A stretch of 64,000 nucleotides of DNA from Ciona intestinalis (Eukaryota > Chordata > Ascidiacea > Phlebobranchia > Cionidae). The notes under the pieces were generated by a model. It had not been told where the DNA came from. It worked only from the letters and a program-made list of their open reading frames with translations, and made no database searches. This document shows, piece after piece, positions 1-14,200 of this stretch. The stretch lies in contig NC_020179.2 in NCBI RefSeq assembly GCF_000224145.3, positions 1,575,612-1,639,611 of the forward strand, read 5' to 3'. How positions within the stretch are numbered: position 1 is the first letter of the stretch; every line of letters starts with the position of its first letter. The translations under genes and the position numbers were made by a program.

Positions 1-141
1 GGTGGAAAGCAGCCAAGGAAAATAGATGCAACCTATTTTTAAAGATGTAAAAAATGAACATGAACTTTTTACTGTACCAACATGAAAAATTGAGTGCGAC
101 TGTCACTTATATGATATTAAGTATTATCAGAAAGATAGTAA

Positions 142-334
142 TAGTAGGGTGGGAAAGATGGGAAACTGTTTTATTCTATTTTCTCGTCCTATTTGGTAGC
201 AAACAAAGAACATTTGAAGAATTATGAAACCGTATCCTCACGACTCCCATAGAATGTTGTTAAATGTTTAAAACACGATTAGGGTATTTGGATATTATGT
301 GCTAAAGGTGTCCCATCTTTCCCCACGGTACTAT
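142..334 (-). mobile_element. MITE family 1
   Basis: Family: ~200 bp, ~30-bp inverted repeats (TAGTAGGGTGGGGGAAGATG and mirror), TA target. I call + the orientation whose left end continues into TTTAGCACATAATATCC. This copy is full length in the opposite orientation. Confidence 0.88.
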
Positions 335-346
335 GTATAAAAAAAA

Positions 347-476
347 ATCACCCATAAAGTAACATAATTGGTAACTTATAAGCTGGCACGAGGTGTATGA
401 AACAGAACACCCGTGTTTAACGACTGTCGTTTTCCGGCAATGCAAGGATAAAGTAGGTTACTTTCATTCATATGGG
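347..476 (+). repeat. tRNA-derived SINE, 3' part
   Basis: Body from the cacccataaagtaaca block through gctggcacgaggtgtatgaa to ggataaagtaggttac. The tRNA-like head is missing. Confidence 0.8.
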
Positions 477-580
477 GTTTATGAACAATATGACTACACA
501 ATTTTATTTTCAACTATATAGCAGTCACTAATTAAAAAACTGAAAAAAAACATGTTTAAAAAGTTAAAAACACCACTTAC

Positions 581-2291
581 TTGGTTATGGAACGAATAAT
601 CGGTAAAATACGTAACTGTCCGATTTTCTGACTGCAATGCATTGTGGGAGAGTTTTGCTTTGCATGGGACAGAAAAAAGGCAACGCTTGACGAGGGCCAT
701 GAGGCGTTTCAACCACTGGAAACGAAGCGGTGGGTCCGGACGATCAGATGATGAGGAGCATAATGATGGAGGTTGGGATCGAAAATGGAGGAGGTACCTG
801 AAAATAATAGATCTTCTGTTACTTCTGCTACAAGGCATAGTATAAATAATATATTAGTGGCTCATCTGGTATAAAAAACGTAGTGTATTTCCAACGTTTC
901 GTCTGCCATACGGCTAGACTTATAAGTCTCACAACGTTTTTACACCAGATGAGCCACTAACGTATTATTTATTAATAGATCTGTTATGATATTACATTAG
1001 ACCATCCAAACATTTTCTTTCTATGCTATAGCGCCAGTGGCCAATGGACAGTATTTGAGTCATGTGTTACATTATCGAATGACATTGACTGGGGCATTCC
1101 GATTATCATTACTACATTCAACATCGTGATAATAAGACTAACAGCATTTGCTCCAACCCAGTGGTCACTAATGGGTTGTTCAAATTATCAGCCATACATA
1201 AAAAATACACCCACAAAGTTACATACATGGTAACTCGTAAGCTGGCACAAGGTATACGAAAAAGAACACCAATGTGATAACGATCGCCGTTTTCCGGCCA
1301 CGCCAGGATAAATCAATTTACATTCCTTCAACTTAGAAATAATGCATAGAAAGGTTCACAAAAAAAGTTAAAAAAGTAAAAAAAAAAAACTTTACGAACC
1401 TGATCCAAATTTCTTTTTTATGTTCTAGGTCGATCACGTCATGTAACGCTGCTTCATAGAGATCAAATATATTGCATTGTTTGATTGGCTTCTCTGGTGC
1501 ACAGAGTTGTTCGTTTATTACCAGGTCAGTCAACATGCTGTAATGTGGTATTGTATTGTGTTTAATTATGTACCTTATGTTCGTTGTCGAATTCATAGTG
1601 TTTTGTTTATATGATGTACCTTATGCTCAATTACCAGACTATATGTCTAACTACCATATTATAAACATATCACTTACCAGTAAGATAACCAGAAATAACC
1701 CTTGTGTAATTCTAACTGGTCAGTTGAAAGACTTCTTGGCTTGTACCCCCCCACATTAGGTCGTAACATCGCATCGTGTTTTAACAAGTTACGGTACAGT
1801 TGGTGGAGTTCTGAAGCCAGTAAGCTATCCATGTCTGCAGGGATATGTACATGTTATACAGGGATTTAGAAACACAGAGCGCTTCTTTATTGAAGATAAG
1901 GAGCAGAATCGGTTGCAAAAAAGACAAAAAAAAATATTTAAAAAAAATTTTGAAAATTTTCTAAATGCGAAATCGACTATCGGGAGCAAACTCGATTGCA
2001 AATAAGACAGAAAATTGAATTCTGTGAGAAATTTCAAAATTGAAAAATACAAAAATATTTTGGTCAGGAATGGGACTTACATAGTTATACAAGCTCAAAA
2101 CACTTCGGTTTTGTGTTAGTGCTTTTAATACTGTATTACTTACCTTCTAAATCAAGATAGTATCCCAAGCAAGTTTCCAGATACAGTAACGCGGCTTCAA
2201 TATCTCGACTCTCAGAGTTAAGTTGATACAAAGCTGCAGTAAATGCCAACTTAGCATTATGTGGTGCTGCTGTTATAGCTCGATCAAATGT
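581..2291 (-). CDS. ZFC3H1: ZFC3H1 exons 38-41: HAT-like repeats, second part (gene continues off the left edge)
   Basis: The exons are 2144-2291, 1747-1834, 1400-1537 and 581-797. Exon 38 (TFDRAITAAPHNAKLAFTA) joins exon 37 in phase 0 across a 5.96-kb intron holding the nested plus-strand gene. Exon 39 was found because exons 38 and 40 are out of phase without it; its donor lies in a C-run (on the plus strand) and is the weakest site. Exon 41 matches the vertebrate LVNRCLVTVP..YEFHN segment as LVKRCLFSVP..YSFHN. The last ~100 family residues and the stop codon are not seen in bases 1-580. Confidence 0.85.
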
Positions 2292-5200
2292 CTGTAAGTT
2301 GTAAAAACAGTTAAAATCTAAAGTCAGAATCTATGTCAGTGGTTCTTAAAACTTTCTTTTAACAAAGATGCTTATCAAATTTACCCCCAATATGTAATAT
2401 GGAGCTCATTTATTAAAAAAAGAAAACAACTAATTACATCAGTTATATTTAATGCGACGGATGCACTAGATTTTTGGCAACGAGTTGTTTAATGTCCGGG
2501 AAAGTATAATTGGCACAATTTTTCTGTACCATTAACGGATGTGGATTTTGATTGGTAGCTCATTTACCCTCTAAATATGAAGAATTTACCTCCAGGGGTG
2601 AATTTACCTTAGTTAAGGAATTGCTGACCCAAGTAGAGGGTAGAGGATTCAAGGCTCAAGTTGACCCCTTTTATTTATGTTCTTTATTAATTTGGCGAGC
2701 AGACTCAAATTAATTCTAAAATTTCAAGCATTTTTTAATTTGCCAAAAACAAAAGATCCTTGTGTAAAGATAAAATATTATGTTGCTTCAGTTATAAAAC
2801 AGCGTCAATCTGGTGGTTTTATTTACACAAGGCTTCCTGCGTAACTACTTCAGTACTGTTTGCTTAATGTAGCAAGGTGTATTTTCAAAGAAAGGTTTAT
2901 GTTTAACTACTAACAAATAAAGTCCAATAGATATGAACTTACGAAATTTATATTCTGTTAACATTAAGAAAGGGCTAACCTGTATAAATTTGCTCATAAA
3001 GCTGATTTGAAATATGTTTAAAATAAGCAGTTTGTTTTATATTGAAACACTAATGACATACAATACTTCTTTGCTTTAGTTGTATGGTTTTAATACACAT
3101 TACTTTTTTGATTTTTAATGAAAAGCCTACAGCTATTGTTTATCAAGAAATATTTTATTAGGAAAGTTTAGCTTACTGGTTTGCATTAGAGCTAAAAATG
3201 TCGTCAACTGAAGCAGATTTTATAGAAGATGAAATTGATGATAATGAAGCAAAGTATGCAGGTATGCTGATGCAGTTGTGTTATAATGGGAAAGAAAGAA
3301 AAGGAACTGAACTTGAAGCAGCTGCAGTATTTTACCAGCTTGCCAAGATTTATAAAAATAAAGCAACAAACAAACGAAAGGAGTTGAATTATATGCGCAG
3401 TGCAGCTCTATATAACGCTGCTATTGCAAGAGATCCACAGAATCAACGTTTTAAAGATGAACTTAAAGCTTTGTGCTCAGAAGTTCTGGTGACTGGAAAA
3501 GCTGTAAAAATTGATGCTGATTTAGTTTCTTTGGCTGCAGAGTTAAAAATTGAGCTGAACATGCTTCGAGATTATTTTGGGAAAAGTTTTGAAGGGCTTG
3601 AAACAATCCCATATGACTTAAAAAGTGATGAATTAATTGAACTACAAAAGAAAAAAATCTCAGATGTAAATTATATTCAACATAATGTAAAGAGAATGTA
3701 CACGGTGTTAATGAGGTTTATTTCTGATAAATGCATCAATATTATGGGAGTTCCACCATGCAAATATGCTGTAGTTGGATTGGGTTCTTTGGCACGATTA
3801 GCAATTACCCCGTACTCGGATTTCGAACACATCATTGTTCTTGATAATGATGTTGCTAAGATGGAAGAAGATAATAAAGAAAGAGAGAGGATTATGGAAT
3901 ACTTCAGATGGTTCACCACCATTTTCTGCATCGTCTTAATCAACCTTGGAGAAACCATGATCAACTGTGTTGCAATTCCAAGTATAAACCCCAGGTATAG
4001 AGACTGGTTTACAGACGTTGTTACACCAAATGGGGTGACAATCGATGGGATGGTAGCCCATGCTTGCAAACTCCCACTTGGCCGACCTGCAACTAAAAAC
4101 AAACCATGGAAAACTGAGCTCATAAAACCAGTTGATGAAATGATTCAATACTTGGATAGTGACGAAGACATCAAGCAGGGATATCACTTGGCTGATGTTT
4201 TATCCAAGACTTGCTTTGTAGCTGGGTTTCAAGAAGTTAGTGATGAGTACCAAGACAAGGCTCATCATAGGATCAGAGAAAACGACTTTGTAACTGAGTT
4301 TTCATCATTTTTTAAGCAAATACAGGGTGATCTACAAAACTTTAATTTCGTTTATCAACAGGCTCATGGAATTGCTAAATTTCACAAGTACAACATTAAG
4401 AAAGCAATATTCAGAAGTACAAGCATCTTTATTGCTGCTGTTGGCCGATATTATTCACTAAATAAAGCAACATTCTTTGATATTATTAATGTTATAGAAA
4501 TCATTCATGGAGAAAACATAGCCCACCAACTTTGGTTTATGATGGCAGTGGCTTGTGAGATTCGTGCTAAAGTTTATCATTCAAACAGACAACAAGATGA
4601 TGATTTTATGGAAGATTCTTCTAGGGAAGGACTTGCTTCTGAGTTAATTAAACTTGTTGGGAAACAAAGCCTCCTTTCTTTCATGGAAACAATGAAAAAT
4701 TTGCAGGTAACATTCATGACTCAAATTGAAGCAGCTGGTAAAGGCACTTTACCAGCCAACAAAGCCAATTTACTGGAATTTTTCAAAGCTATTTCGTTTG
4801 TAAATATGAATATAGAACAATTAGAAACAGTAATAGGAAACATCTATAGACAACATTTGGGGGAAGAAGATGGTCTACTGAATTATATTTCTAGCAAAAC
4901 GCAATGTTTAGCAATACTTCACTTATTTGATGATGTGAAAATCTTTATTAAAAAAATAATTTTCACAATACCACCTAATAAAAACACAATTTGGATCTAT
5001 AAGTTTGCTTTACAACCTGCATATGCTGCGAGAGACTATGAACTGGTTTTTGAACTTTGTTCAAAAATCAACCATATTAACCACACAGCTAATACAAAAT
5101 TTACTGCTAAAGCCTACGAGTTTGCAAGCATTGTAGAACGCTCATACAACGAGGAGACAAAATCTTATGTTGCAGTATCAGAAGTCGAACCACTTATGCA

Positions 5201-8200
5201 AGAGTTGGATGGGATGGTGGAATCTATTGAACTAATAACCAATGCAGAAAGGCCATTTGCCAGTTTATATACATACTACAAGAGCTTAGTTTTGCTTTGT
5301 CAAAACAAACGGGCTGAACAAGTGATCAAAAAAGAATGGGACTTAAAACCATTTTCTACAGAAACTGTACAGTTATATCAAAACCCGTACAAATATATAC
5401 CAGATGTCAATATATTATGGGAATATGCTAAGATACTTGAAAAGAATGGAAAATACAGAGAAGCAATCGTAAAAATGCATGAAGCTAACAAGATTTTGCA
5501 ATCAAACAAACAAGCGCCTACAGCGCTACATGTTGCATTTTATAAAGGACACGCAGAGGTGTTCTATGCTGATGGCTATTATTGCAAAGCAATGATATGT
5601 TACCTGGAGTATGCACAGATCTGTCAAGAATTGAGTAAACCAATATCTGATAACAATCAACAACAGATCAAACTCATTTACTTGCTTTGTCAATGCCAAC
5701 ATGGCGATAAAGGAATCAAAATGATGCTGAAACTTCAAGCATTTTTTAATTTGTCAAAAACAAAAGATCTTTTTAAAAACCTCTCCTCCTTTACATTACA
5801 TGTCAGTGCATTTGTTACATATGCTAGAGTACTTATGGAGAATGGAAAACATGGAGAAGCGTGGGAAACGATGTATAAAGTTCACACGATTTTGCTATCA
5901 GTTAAGAAACCACCTACACTGCTACATGTCGTCGGACATTTTTATCAAAGATACGCAGAGTTTTATTATAATTTTTTCTATTTTTACAAAGCAATGATTT
6001 GTTACTTGGAGTATGCGCGGATCTGTCAAGAATTAAATAAATCAATACATTATTTAGTTCAACAACAGATTAAAAATATTTACTTGCTTTCTCAATGCCA
6101 ACATGGCGAACAAGGGAACAAAATAATACTGGACTTTCAAACATTTTTAAGTTCGTCGAAAACGAAAGATTTTTATAAAAACGTCCCCTCTTTACATTTT
6201 TATACATTAATTCAATATGTTGAAATACTTTTTAAGAATGGAAAACATAGAGAAGCATGGAAGGCAATGTATAAAGCTAACGAGATTTTACAATTAGATA
6301 AGGAAACGCCAACAGCAGTACTTGTTAGTTTTTATCAAAAATACGCAGAGATGTACTGTACTGCTGGCTACTATTGCGAAGCAATGATATGTTACTTGGG
6401 GTATGCGCAGACCTGTGAGGGATTGAATTTTCTAATACCCGACTTAGTTCAACAAAAGATCAAACTTAGTTACTTGCTTTGTCAGTGCCGAAATGGAGAA
6501 CAATTAGATGTCATTAGATTACTTCAATATGCTGCAGAACTTTATAAGAATATAAAACAAACAGAAGCACGGCAAAAACAGTATTGACCAACTATATTTT
6601 GGAATTGGACAACGGCACACCTACAGTGATACATGTCGAATTTTAATACACACAGAGTTGTACTGTACTGCTAGGCGCTGGCTATTATTGCGCAGCAATA
6701 ATTTGTTACTTCAAGTATGCGCCGATCTATACCTGAATAAGTTCAAGAAAAGATTCAATGTACTTACTCCCTTTGTTTGAAATAAAAGAAAAACAAGTCA
6801 ATTCAAAGCAGAATTAGAAAAGACTTCGTTTGAAAGAAAAGAAAAACAAGTCAATTCAAAGCAGAATTAGAAAAGTTTGGTCTTTTATATTTTACTTTTA
6901 AGATATTAAAATTGCATAAACAATTTATATTCATAATTGACTTTATTTCGCTTTTTTTTGTTTATAAACTTTATTTCGCATGTATTTTGTGTATATAAAC
7001 TTTATTTTGCATATATTATGTGTTTATAAATTTTATATTGCATATATTTTGTGTATATAAACTTAATTTCGCATATACTTTGTGTTTTTAAACTTAATTT
7101 TGCATATACTTTGTGTTTATAAACTTAATTTCGAATATACTTTGTGTTTATAAACTTAATTTCGAATATATTTTGTCTTTATAAACTTAATTTGTAACAA
7201 AAAAAAATTAAACCCTTATTATTGTCATAAATCCATGAGAATTTGAAATTATCAGTAGATATAATATAACTAAAGTTAAGATAAAAAGCAATATAAAGGC
7301 AGTATAACTCAACGTTAATTTAATATGATTAGGAAAATTCTGATTATGTCTTGCTGAATAGCAGACGAAAAATTGAAATAAAATGAATGTTTTTTCATAC
7401 CAGATAAGTCAAAATGTCTATAATACTAAATTACGTCTGGTACTAGAAGTAACAGAGTATTAAACCATACATAACTAATGTTACAAATCTAATACTAGAA
7501 CCAAACAATTTACTTTGCGAAAACAGCATATTAAACAATGTTATACCAGCATAATAACAGTACTAATGTGCACCTATGTAATAAGCCTTGTACTAAAACT
7601 ATACGATTTAAGTAGCGAAGTGTCATTAATAAGCGTTAATTGGTACTGTCATATTAAAACTCTATACTACATTATGCCTGGTAGCAGAAGTAACAGCATA
7701 CTAACTTATGGTACAATACTAATATAAAGTAACAGTAATGAATGTAACTTGCTTTATCCTCGCGTGGCTGAAAAACGATGGTCGTTATAACACAGGTGTT
7801 CTGTTTCATACTCCTCGTGCCAGCTTACGGGTTACCAAGTATGTTACTTTGTGGGTGATTATTTTTTCTCTATGGCTGACAAATTAAGACAACCCATTAG
7901 TGACCACTGGGTTGGAGCAATTTCTGTTAAGTGTCTTGCCCAAAAACACATACCGCTACAATGGTAGCAGCGACGATCCTTGAACCCATTAGAGGCAGGC
8001 GCCATAACCACTGTCCTACAGTACCAGGTAATACTCTATATTGTAATACTAATGCATAAAGTGAAAGCATAATAACATAAAGTAGGACAGAAGAAGATGG
8101 GACATCTTTTCATTTCACTTCCACATCCAATTTAGTAGTAAAATCCTCACAACTCCCATAGACCATTGTTAATTGTTTGAAACACGATCAAAATATTTGG

Positions 8201-11200
8201 ATATTACAAGCTGAAAGTGTCCCATATTCCCCCACCCCACCATATGTATCTACCTGCGTTATCATAACAGGATTCTTGCTTTGTAAAATCGCTTCAGCCC
8301 ACATAATCCATACATGGTCTACACTGGTTTGCTTCAGTGGAATATCTGCTTCATTTGAACCATCAGTCATGGTAAGATTTTCAATTAATCGTCTGTAGAA
8401 TAAAAACTGGTATAAGTTTTTGGTTCTTTCTTGGAAATTTTTTTCTATAAATATTTTTTTTTATTAAAAGCAATGGATTAAGCAAAAGTGTTCAATAAAT
8501 ATACAAAGTTTTATTTAATTTATATAGAAACATTACCCAACTTTTAGAGGCAACATAAGTAGTATATATTCAATATTATAACTATAAATTGTACATTGAT
8601 ACAAATAATGGCAGTGTATGGCTTAGAAAGTTATATAAAGTAGGATGGGGGAAGACGAGACACCTTTAACACACAATATCCAAATATCTTGATCATGTTT
8701 TAAACAATTAACAACTATGGTCTATGGGAGTCGTAAGGATACGGTTTTATAATTCTTTGAATGTTCTTTATTTACTACCAAATGGGACGAGAAAATAGGA
8801 TGAAAATGTGCCCTCTTCCCCCGGTACTATACAATCCAATACGGCGCCGGAAAGATATAAATTGAAAAATGGAAAAACAATGGCAATTTATGGCTTAGAA
8901 ATTTATATACAATTGACTATATGTATAATACAAAACAAAGACATACAGACCTGCACATAGTATTAATAGCAGGCCATCTCTTCAGTGATGTCTCTAGCTC
9001 CAATAGAGACTTATATAGTTGCATACAGTGTGTTGCATTGACCCAAGCACTTTCTGAAGGGTCAGTACAAGCCAACAGTGCCGCTAATAAAAAAAATCGC
9101 TTCAACAAAATTTCCATTTAAATTTAAAAAAAAAATTTAACAAAATTTTTTAATACATATATATATATATATATATGTAAATTTTTCAATACATATATTT
9201 TAAAATTTAACTGCTTCAAATTTCTTACCTTTAAACTGTGCTCGAAGTTTCTCTGGTTTTTGGTTCAATTTCCTTGCACTTGGGAAATTTAAAATGACTT
9301 CACGTTCAGACAGAATAATCCCATATCTTATATCACTGTGGTAAGTATAAGAGGTTTGGTAAAGTGGGGTAAGATGAGACACCTGTTCATTCTATTTTCT
9401 CGTCCAATTTGGTAGTAAACAAAGAACTTTTAAAGAATTATAAAACCATATCCTCACGACTCTAATAGACCGTTGTTAATTGTTTAAAACTTGATCAGGA
9501 TATTTGGATATTTTGTGTTAAATGTGTCCCATCCTCCCCACTCTACTATATGTACACTAGAATAACATTAACTACAATTACAGCATGATAATGTAATTGA
9601 AGACCATACGAATTAAAAATATAAAGATACAGAAATTAGCATACAAATTTTAAAAGGGCAGACGCTAAAAAAAAAGATAATAACTTAGGTGTTTTTGCTA
9701 AGTTTTTAACAACGGAAAACATTCGCATACCTTAAACTGTCATCATATATTGAGCTTGGCAGATTTCCATATTCAGTCAGGTAAATATAAACAAGCCATA
9801 GCTTGCTTAAATGGACACTGGATATTGGGAAAACTTGTTCAGATGAATTAGACCTCATTTCAGAAAGTTCTTTAAGTGTGAGCTGAAAAATTAAAATTTT
9901 AGTAAGAAAATATTAAAACAATTTGTAACAAAATTGATTTTTAAAAGTACATTTTTGTTTAAAAACACAAAAAAATTTAAATTCGAAAAAAAACAATTTA
10001 TTATAGCTGTAAAACTAAAGTTTTAGTTCGAAATTATTAAAAAAATACAAAGCAAAAATGATTTATGAAAGTACATATTTGAAAAAAACAAAAACAATCT
10101 AAATTGCAAAAGAAAAATTTGGTTATATATAAAAATTGGTTAAAACAAATTTCCAAGCCATTCCCTATGATTAATGTTAGGTCTTTAATAAAAAAATACA
10201 ATATATGGTAGGGTGGGAGAAGATGGGACACCTTTAGCACGTAATACCCAAATAACCTGATTATGTTTTAAACAATTATCAAAGGTCCATGAGAGTAGTA
10301 GGGAAACTGTTTCATAATTCTTTGAAAAATCTTTGTTTACTACTAAATTGGACAACGAGAAAATAGAATGAATAGGTGTCCCATCTTCCCCCACCCTACT
10401 ATACAGCAATATTAAATTTACCATGAACGATTTCTTAGCTTCTAAAGGTCCTTGACTAAGCAAAGCCGCATGGCATCTCTCAACAACAGTCACCATCAAC
10501 CAACAGGAATAAAAAGAAAAATTCTCAGAGTTTTGGTTCTCTGCAAGTTAAAAAAGAAAAACATTAAAAAAATTATATTTTTATTTTACTATTTTTTACT
10601 ATTATTTTTTTAGTAAAAAAAAAATTGTACATAATTTAAAAGTACAGAATTTTATTTTAAATTAAAAGAATTTCTTTGCTTGTTTATGTTAACTTGATAA
10701 GAAATTAATGTTACACCTTTGGCAACATGATTTACGAAACTACATTGCACATAACTTGTTTCATGCCTAAATCAGCTTGCAGCTTTTAGGTATCTCTACA
10801 AACAAACAGAAAAAAGTACTTTTCACTCCCTGCATTATTCAATGAGATTCATTTGATTAACTACTCTAAAAGTGTAACTGCATTTTAACAATGTCACTAG
10901 GGATGTGCCAAGCGTAGCTAAAAAACTCTCCTTTTTGCTATTGCTATAACTTTGCACATGAGAGCGAAAAATATCAAAAATAAAAAAGTTTTTTATGAAG
11001 CTCAGTGAACCCGAGCTTTTGAAGCTCACCGAACCCGACCCTAGATTTTTACACAAATTTAAAAAAGTGACGACCATGATTCTAGCTCCAGGTGTTGGAA
11101 AACACTTATTTAAGTAAAATTAAATAAGTTACCTTTATCTTTCCAAACAGTTTCACGTTTTATTAGATTTCCAATGAGCTGTTGATAAAGTGCGTCTAGT

Positions 11201-14200
11201 TTCTGGTATGACCAATTCCACTTCAGTATCTGTGAAAAACAGAAAAATTGTATTTTTATGAAAAAGTCAAGTTTTTATTGGGAAACTGCATAATAAAAAC
11301 AACGCTATTAATTAACAAGTGCAGAACAAGCATTTCNNNNNNNNNNNNNNNNNNNNNNNNNNNNNNNNNNNNNNNNNNNNNNNNNNAGGTTTTGAGAGGA
11401 AAAAAACAATAAAAAAAACAGAGTGCTTACTTGACTCCACACAGGTTTTTAGACGAAAAAAACAATAAAAAAAACCAGAGTGCTTACTTGACTCCACACA
11501 GGTTTTGAGACGAAAAAAAAACAATAAAAAATAACCAGAGTGCTTACCTGACTCCACACAGGTTTTGAGAGGAAAAAAACAATGAAAAAAACCAGAGTGC
11601 TTACTTGACTCCACACAGGTTTTGAGACGAAAAAAACAATAAAAAAAACCAGAGTGCTTACTTGACTCCACACAGGTTTTGAGACGAAAAAAACAATAAA
11701 AAAAACCAGAGATCTTACCTGACTCCACACAGGTTTTGAGACGAAAAAAACAATAAAAAATTACCAACATGCTTACCTGACTCCACACAGGCTTTGAGAG
11801 TGGAAGTATTATCATAACTTGCTCCATCATCTCAAGTACATTGTCCAAGCTGCCATTGCTCTGTTGGTTGTGTGTGAATAGCAACGGAAGATAGGAACTC
11901 CATAGCGCCTCCGAGTGCTCATTTAACTCGATTCCGAGACACAAAGTGTGTAAGGCCATGTCAAGGCTATATTTGGGCAATATTTAAATTCAAAAATAAC
12001 AATATTTAAAAAAATGGTTTAAAAAAACAAAGAAAATTTAGTCAAGAATTTTGTGTGAAAAAACCTTTAATTTATAAATTTTAAAAAGTATAGTAGGGTA
12101 GCGAAAGATGAGACATTTTTTTATTTTATTTTCTTGTCTCATTTGGTAGTAAACAGAAAACAGTAAAAGAATTAAAAACCGTATGCTCACTCCTCCCATG
12201 GACCGTTGTTAATTGTTTAAAACACGATCAGGATATTTGGATATAATGTGCAAAAAGTTACCCATCTTACCCCACAGTCTTATACAGTTTATTTGGCTTG
12301 TTAATAAACACAAAAAGAAGTATATATATAAAAAATTTACTACATATATAAAAATTTATTCAAAAGTTATTTACCATAAAAGCTACATATATATATATTT
12401 TTTTTTTGTATGTTTATTTTTCCATACACTAACCTGTGCATATTGCTTTGTTTCGACAACTTATATTCAGTATAATAAAGCTCAGATAACTGGATTCTAA
12501 CTTCGTCGTCATTTGGTTCAGAGTTGAGCAAACTTTTTAAATTTTCGATTTCATTTTTTGCATCTTCTTGGTCAAAATATCTTAACTCAGTGTTTTCTGA
12601 CTCGGGGATCCAAATTTCTGTGTTTAAATCTGTTGAAATTGTATTGAAAAGTTGATTGTGCGTGTGGTGTATAGGAATTGTTTATGTTATAGCTTGATAG
12701 TGAGCATGCAGTGTATAAATATAAAATGCGCGTGTTTTATGGATAAAAAGAAAGAATGTTTTTATTTGACATTGAGCATAAAGGTGGCTGTACACAGTAT
12801 CCGGCGTGCGAATTCGCATGCGAGGTCTTATGCAAACACGTTACCGAGTTCTGCATGCGGCAGCAAAATCCGGACAAAACAGACAAAACGCACAAATTTT
12901 TGGATAATGTGTACAGCCACCTTAAGATGTATAAATTCATATGCAGAAGTGTGTGGTATATAAAAAGGCACTGGTAAAACTTGACAGTGGGCATGAGAGG
13001 AAATGTATGAATACTGTTATGTTTGTAAATATACCCTGTGTGTCTTTGGACAAGAAAAACAGCCATGCAACAACTAGACAGTGTATAAATACATTTTAAA
13101 TGTCTGGTAAAGTTTGTAAAATTTTCCACTCACCGTTCCAGGAAAAAGGAGAAATGTCACTTTCTTCTTTATTCATATTATTAGAAATCTGCCACAGCTG
13201 GCTGCTACGCCGGTTGAATGTAATTGTGTGGGGTTGCTATGAAAATTCAAATTTTAAGAAAATTCTAAATATGATGTGTGCATTTTTGCAGTGAGGTACA
13301 TGCAGTAGCACCCTGGGTTTTGGGGTAATGGGCCTAAGTCAGCTTTAGGTTAAATTCCAGGTCCTCTGATGTATTTTGCCATTAGGCCTGACCCATACAG
13401 ATAAAAAGAAATATAAATATTTTACAAAAAAAATGCAAAACATGATTAAATCTCAAAATGTACAGTCCGGAGCATTTTTACTAAATAATGAAATGTGAAG
13501 CAGTTAAATTCTTTTTTTTAAACTCAGATTAAATTTTTGTTTTTTTTTCGTTTAATAGATTTATATGTATAATTGTTCCCACATATTTTTAAATTTTTTT
13601 AAAAACTTCAGAAGAATATTTTTTTACACAACAGAATATAAAAAAATATATAGTAGGGTGGGGGAATACGGGACACCTTTAGCAAACAATATCCAAATAT
13701 CCTGATCGTGTTTTAAACAATAAACAACGAACTAATTAAGTCGTGAAGATACGATTTTATAATTCTTTAAATTTTATTTTGTATACTGCCAAATGGGACG
13801 AGAAAATAGAAAGAAAAAGTGTCTTATCTTCCCCCAACCTACTATAATAAAAAAAATTGCGATTTTTTGATCGCCTAAAAAAATTTTAATGATAAAGGAT
13901 GCAGATGACCTACCTTGCTCCCAAGAGCACGGTTGATGATGCTGATGAGAAGGATGCTCGTCTCCTCCGTGCTCATGATCGGACGACCGGAAACAGAGAT
14001 CTCCGATCCACATAAGCGATGTACAGAGTCTTCTGCAGCCTGAAAAAAATGGTTTAAAAAAAATTTAAAAAATTTGTTGGATAAGAAATGTTAAAACACA
14101 AAAAACACAAAATTTTTTTTAAAAAAACACAAGAAATATTAAAAAAAAGACAATTATTTTTTAGATAACAAAACACTGCACATTGATCTTTAGAATAAAC

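Noticed and set aside
3677..4187. Antisense ORFs of 148 and 83 codons
   Set aside because: Shadows of the long NTase-TPR coding sequence on the plus strand.
8188..8398. Plus-strand ORF across a MITE end and ZFC3H1 exon 37
   Set aside because: Shadow of the minus-strand exon; half of it is MITE sequence.
11387..11776. CRISPR-like regular repeats
   Set aside because: Eukaryotic context; the units are contiguous minisatellite copies of an exon end without unique spacers.
11312..11980. 222-codon minus-strand ORF with FFRLKTCVES repeats
   Set aside because: Only its first ~63 codons are ZFC3H1 exon 31. The rest is the 57-bp minisatellite read through the true donor and into Ns.
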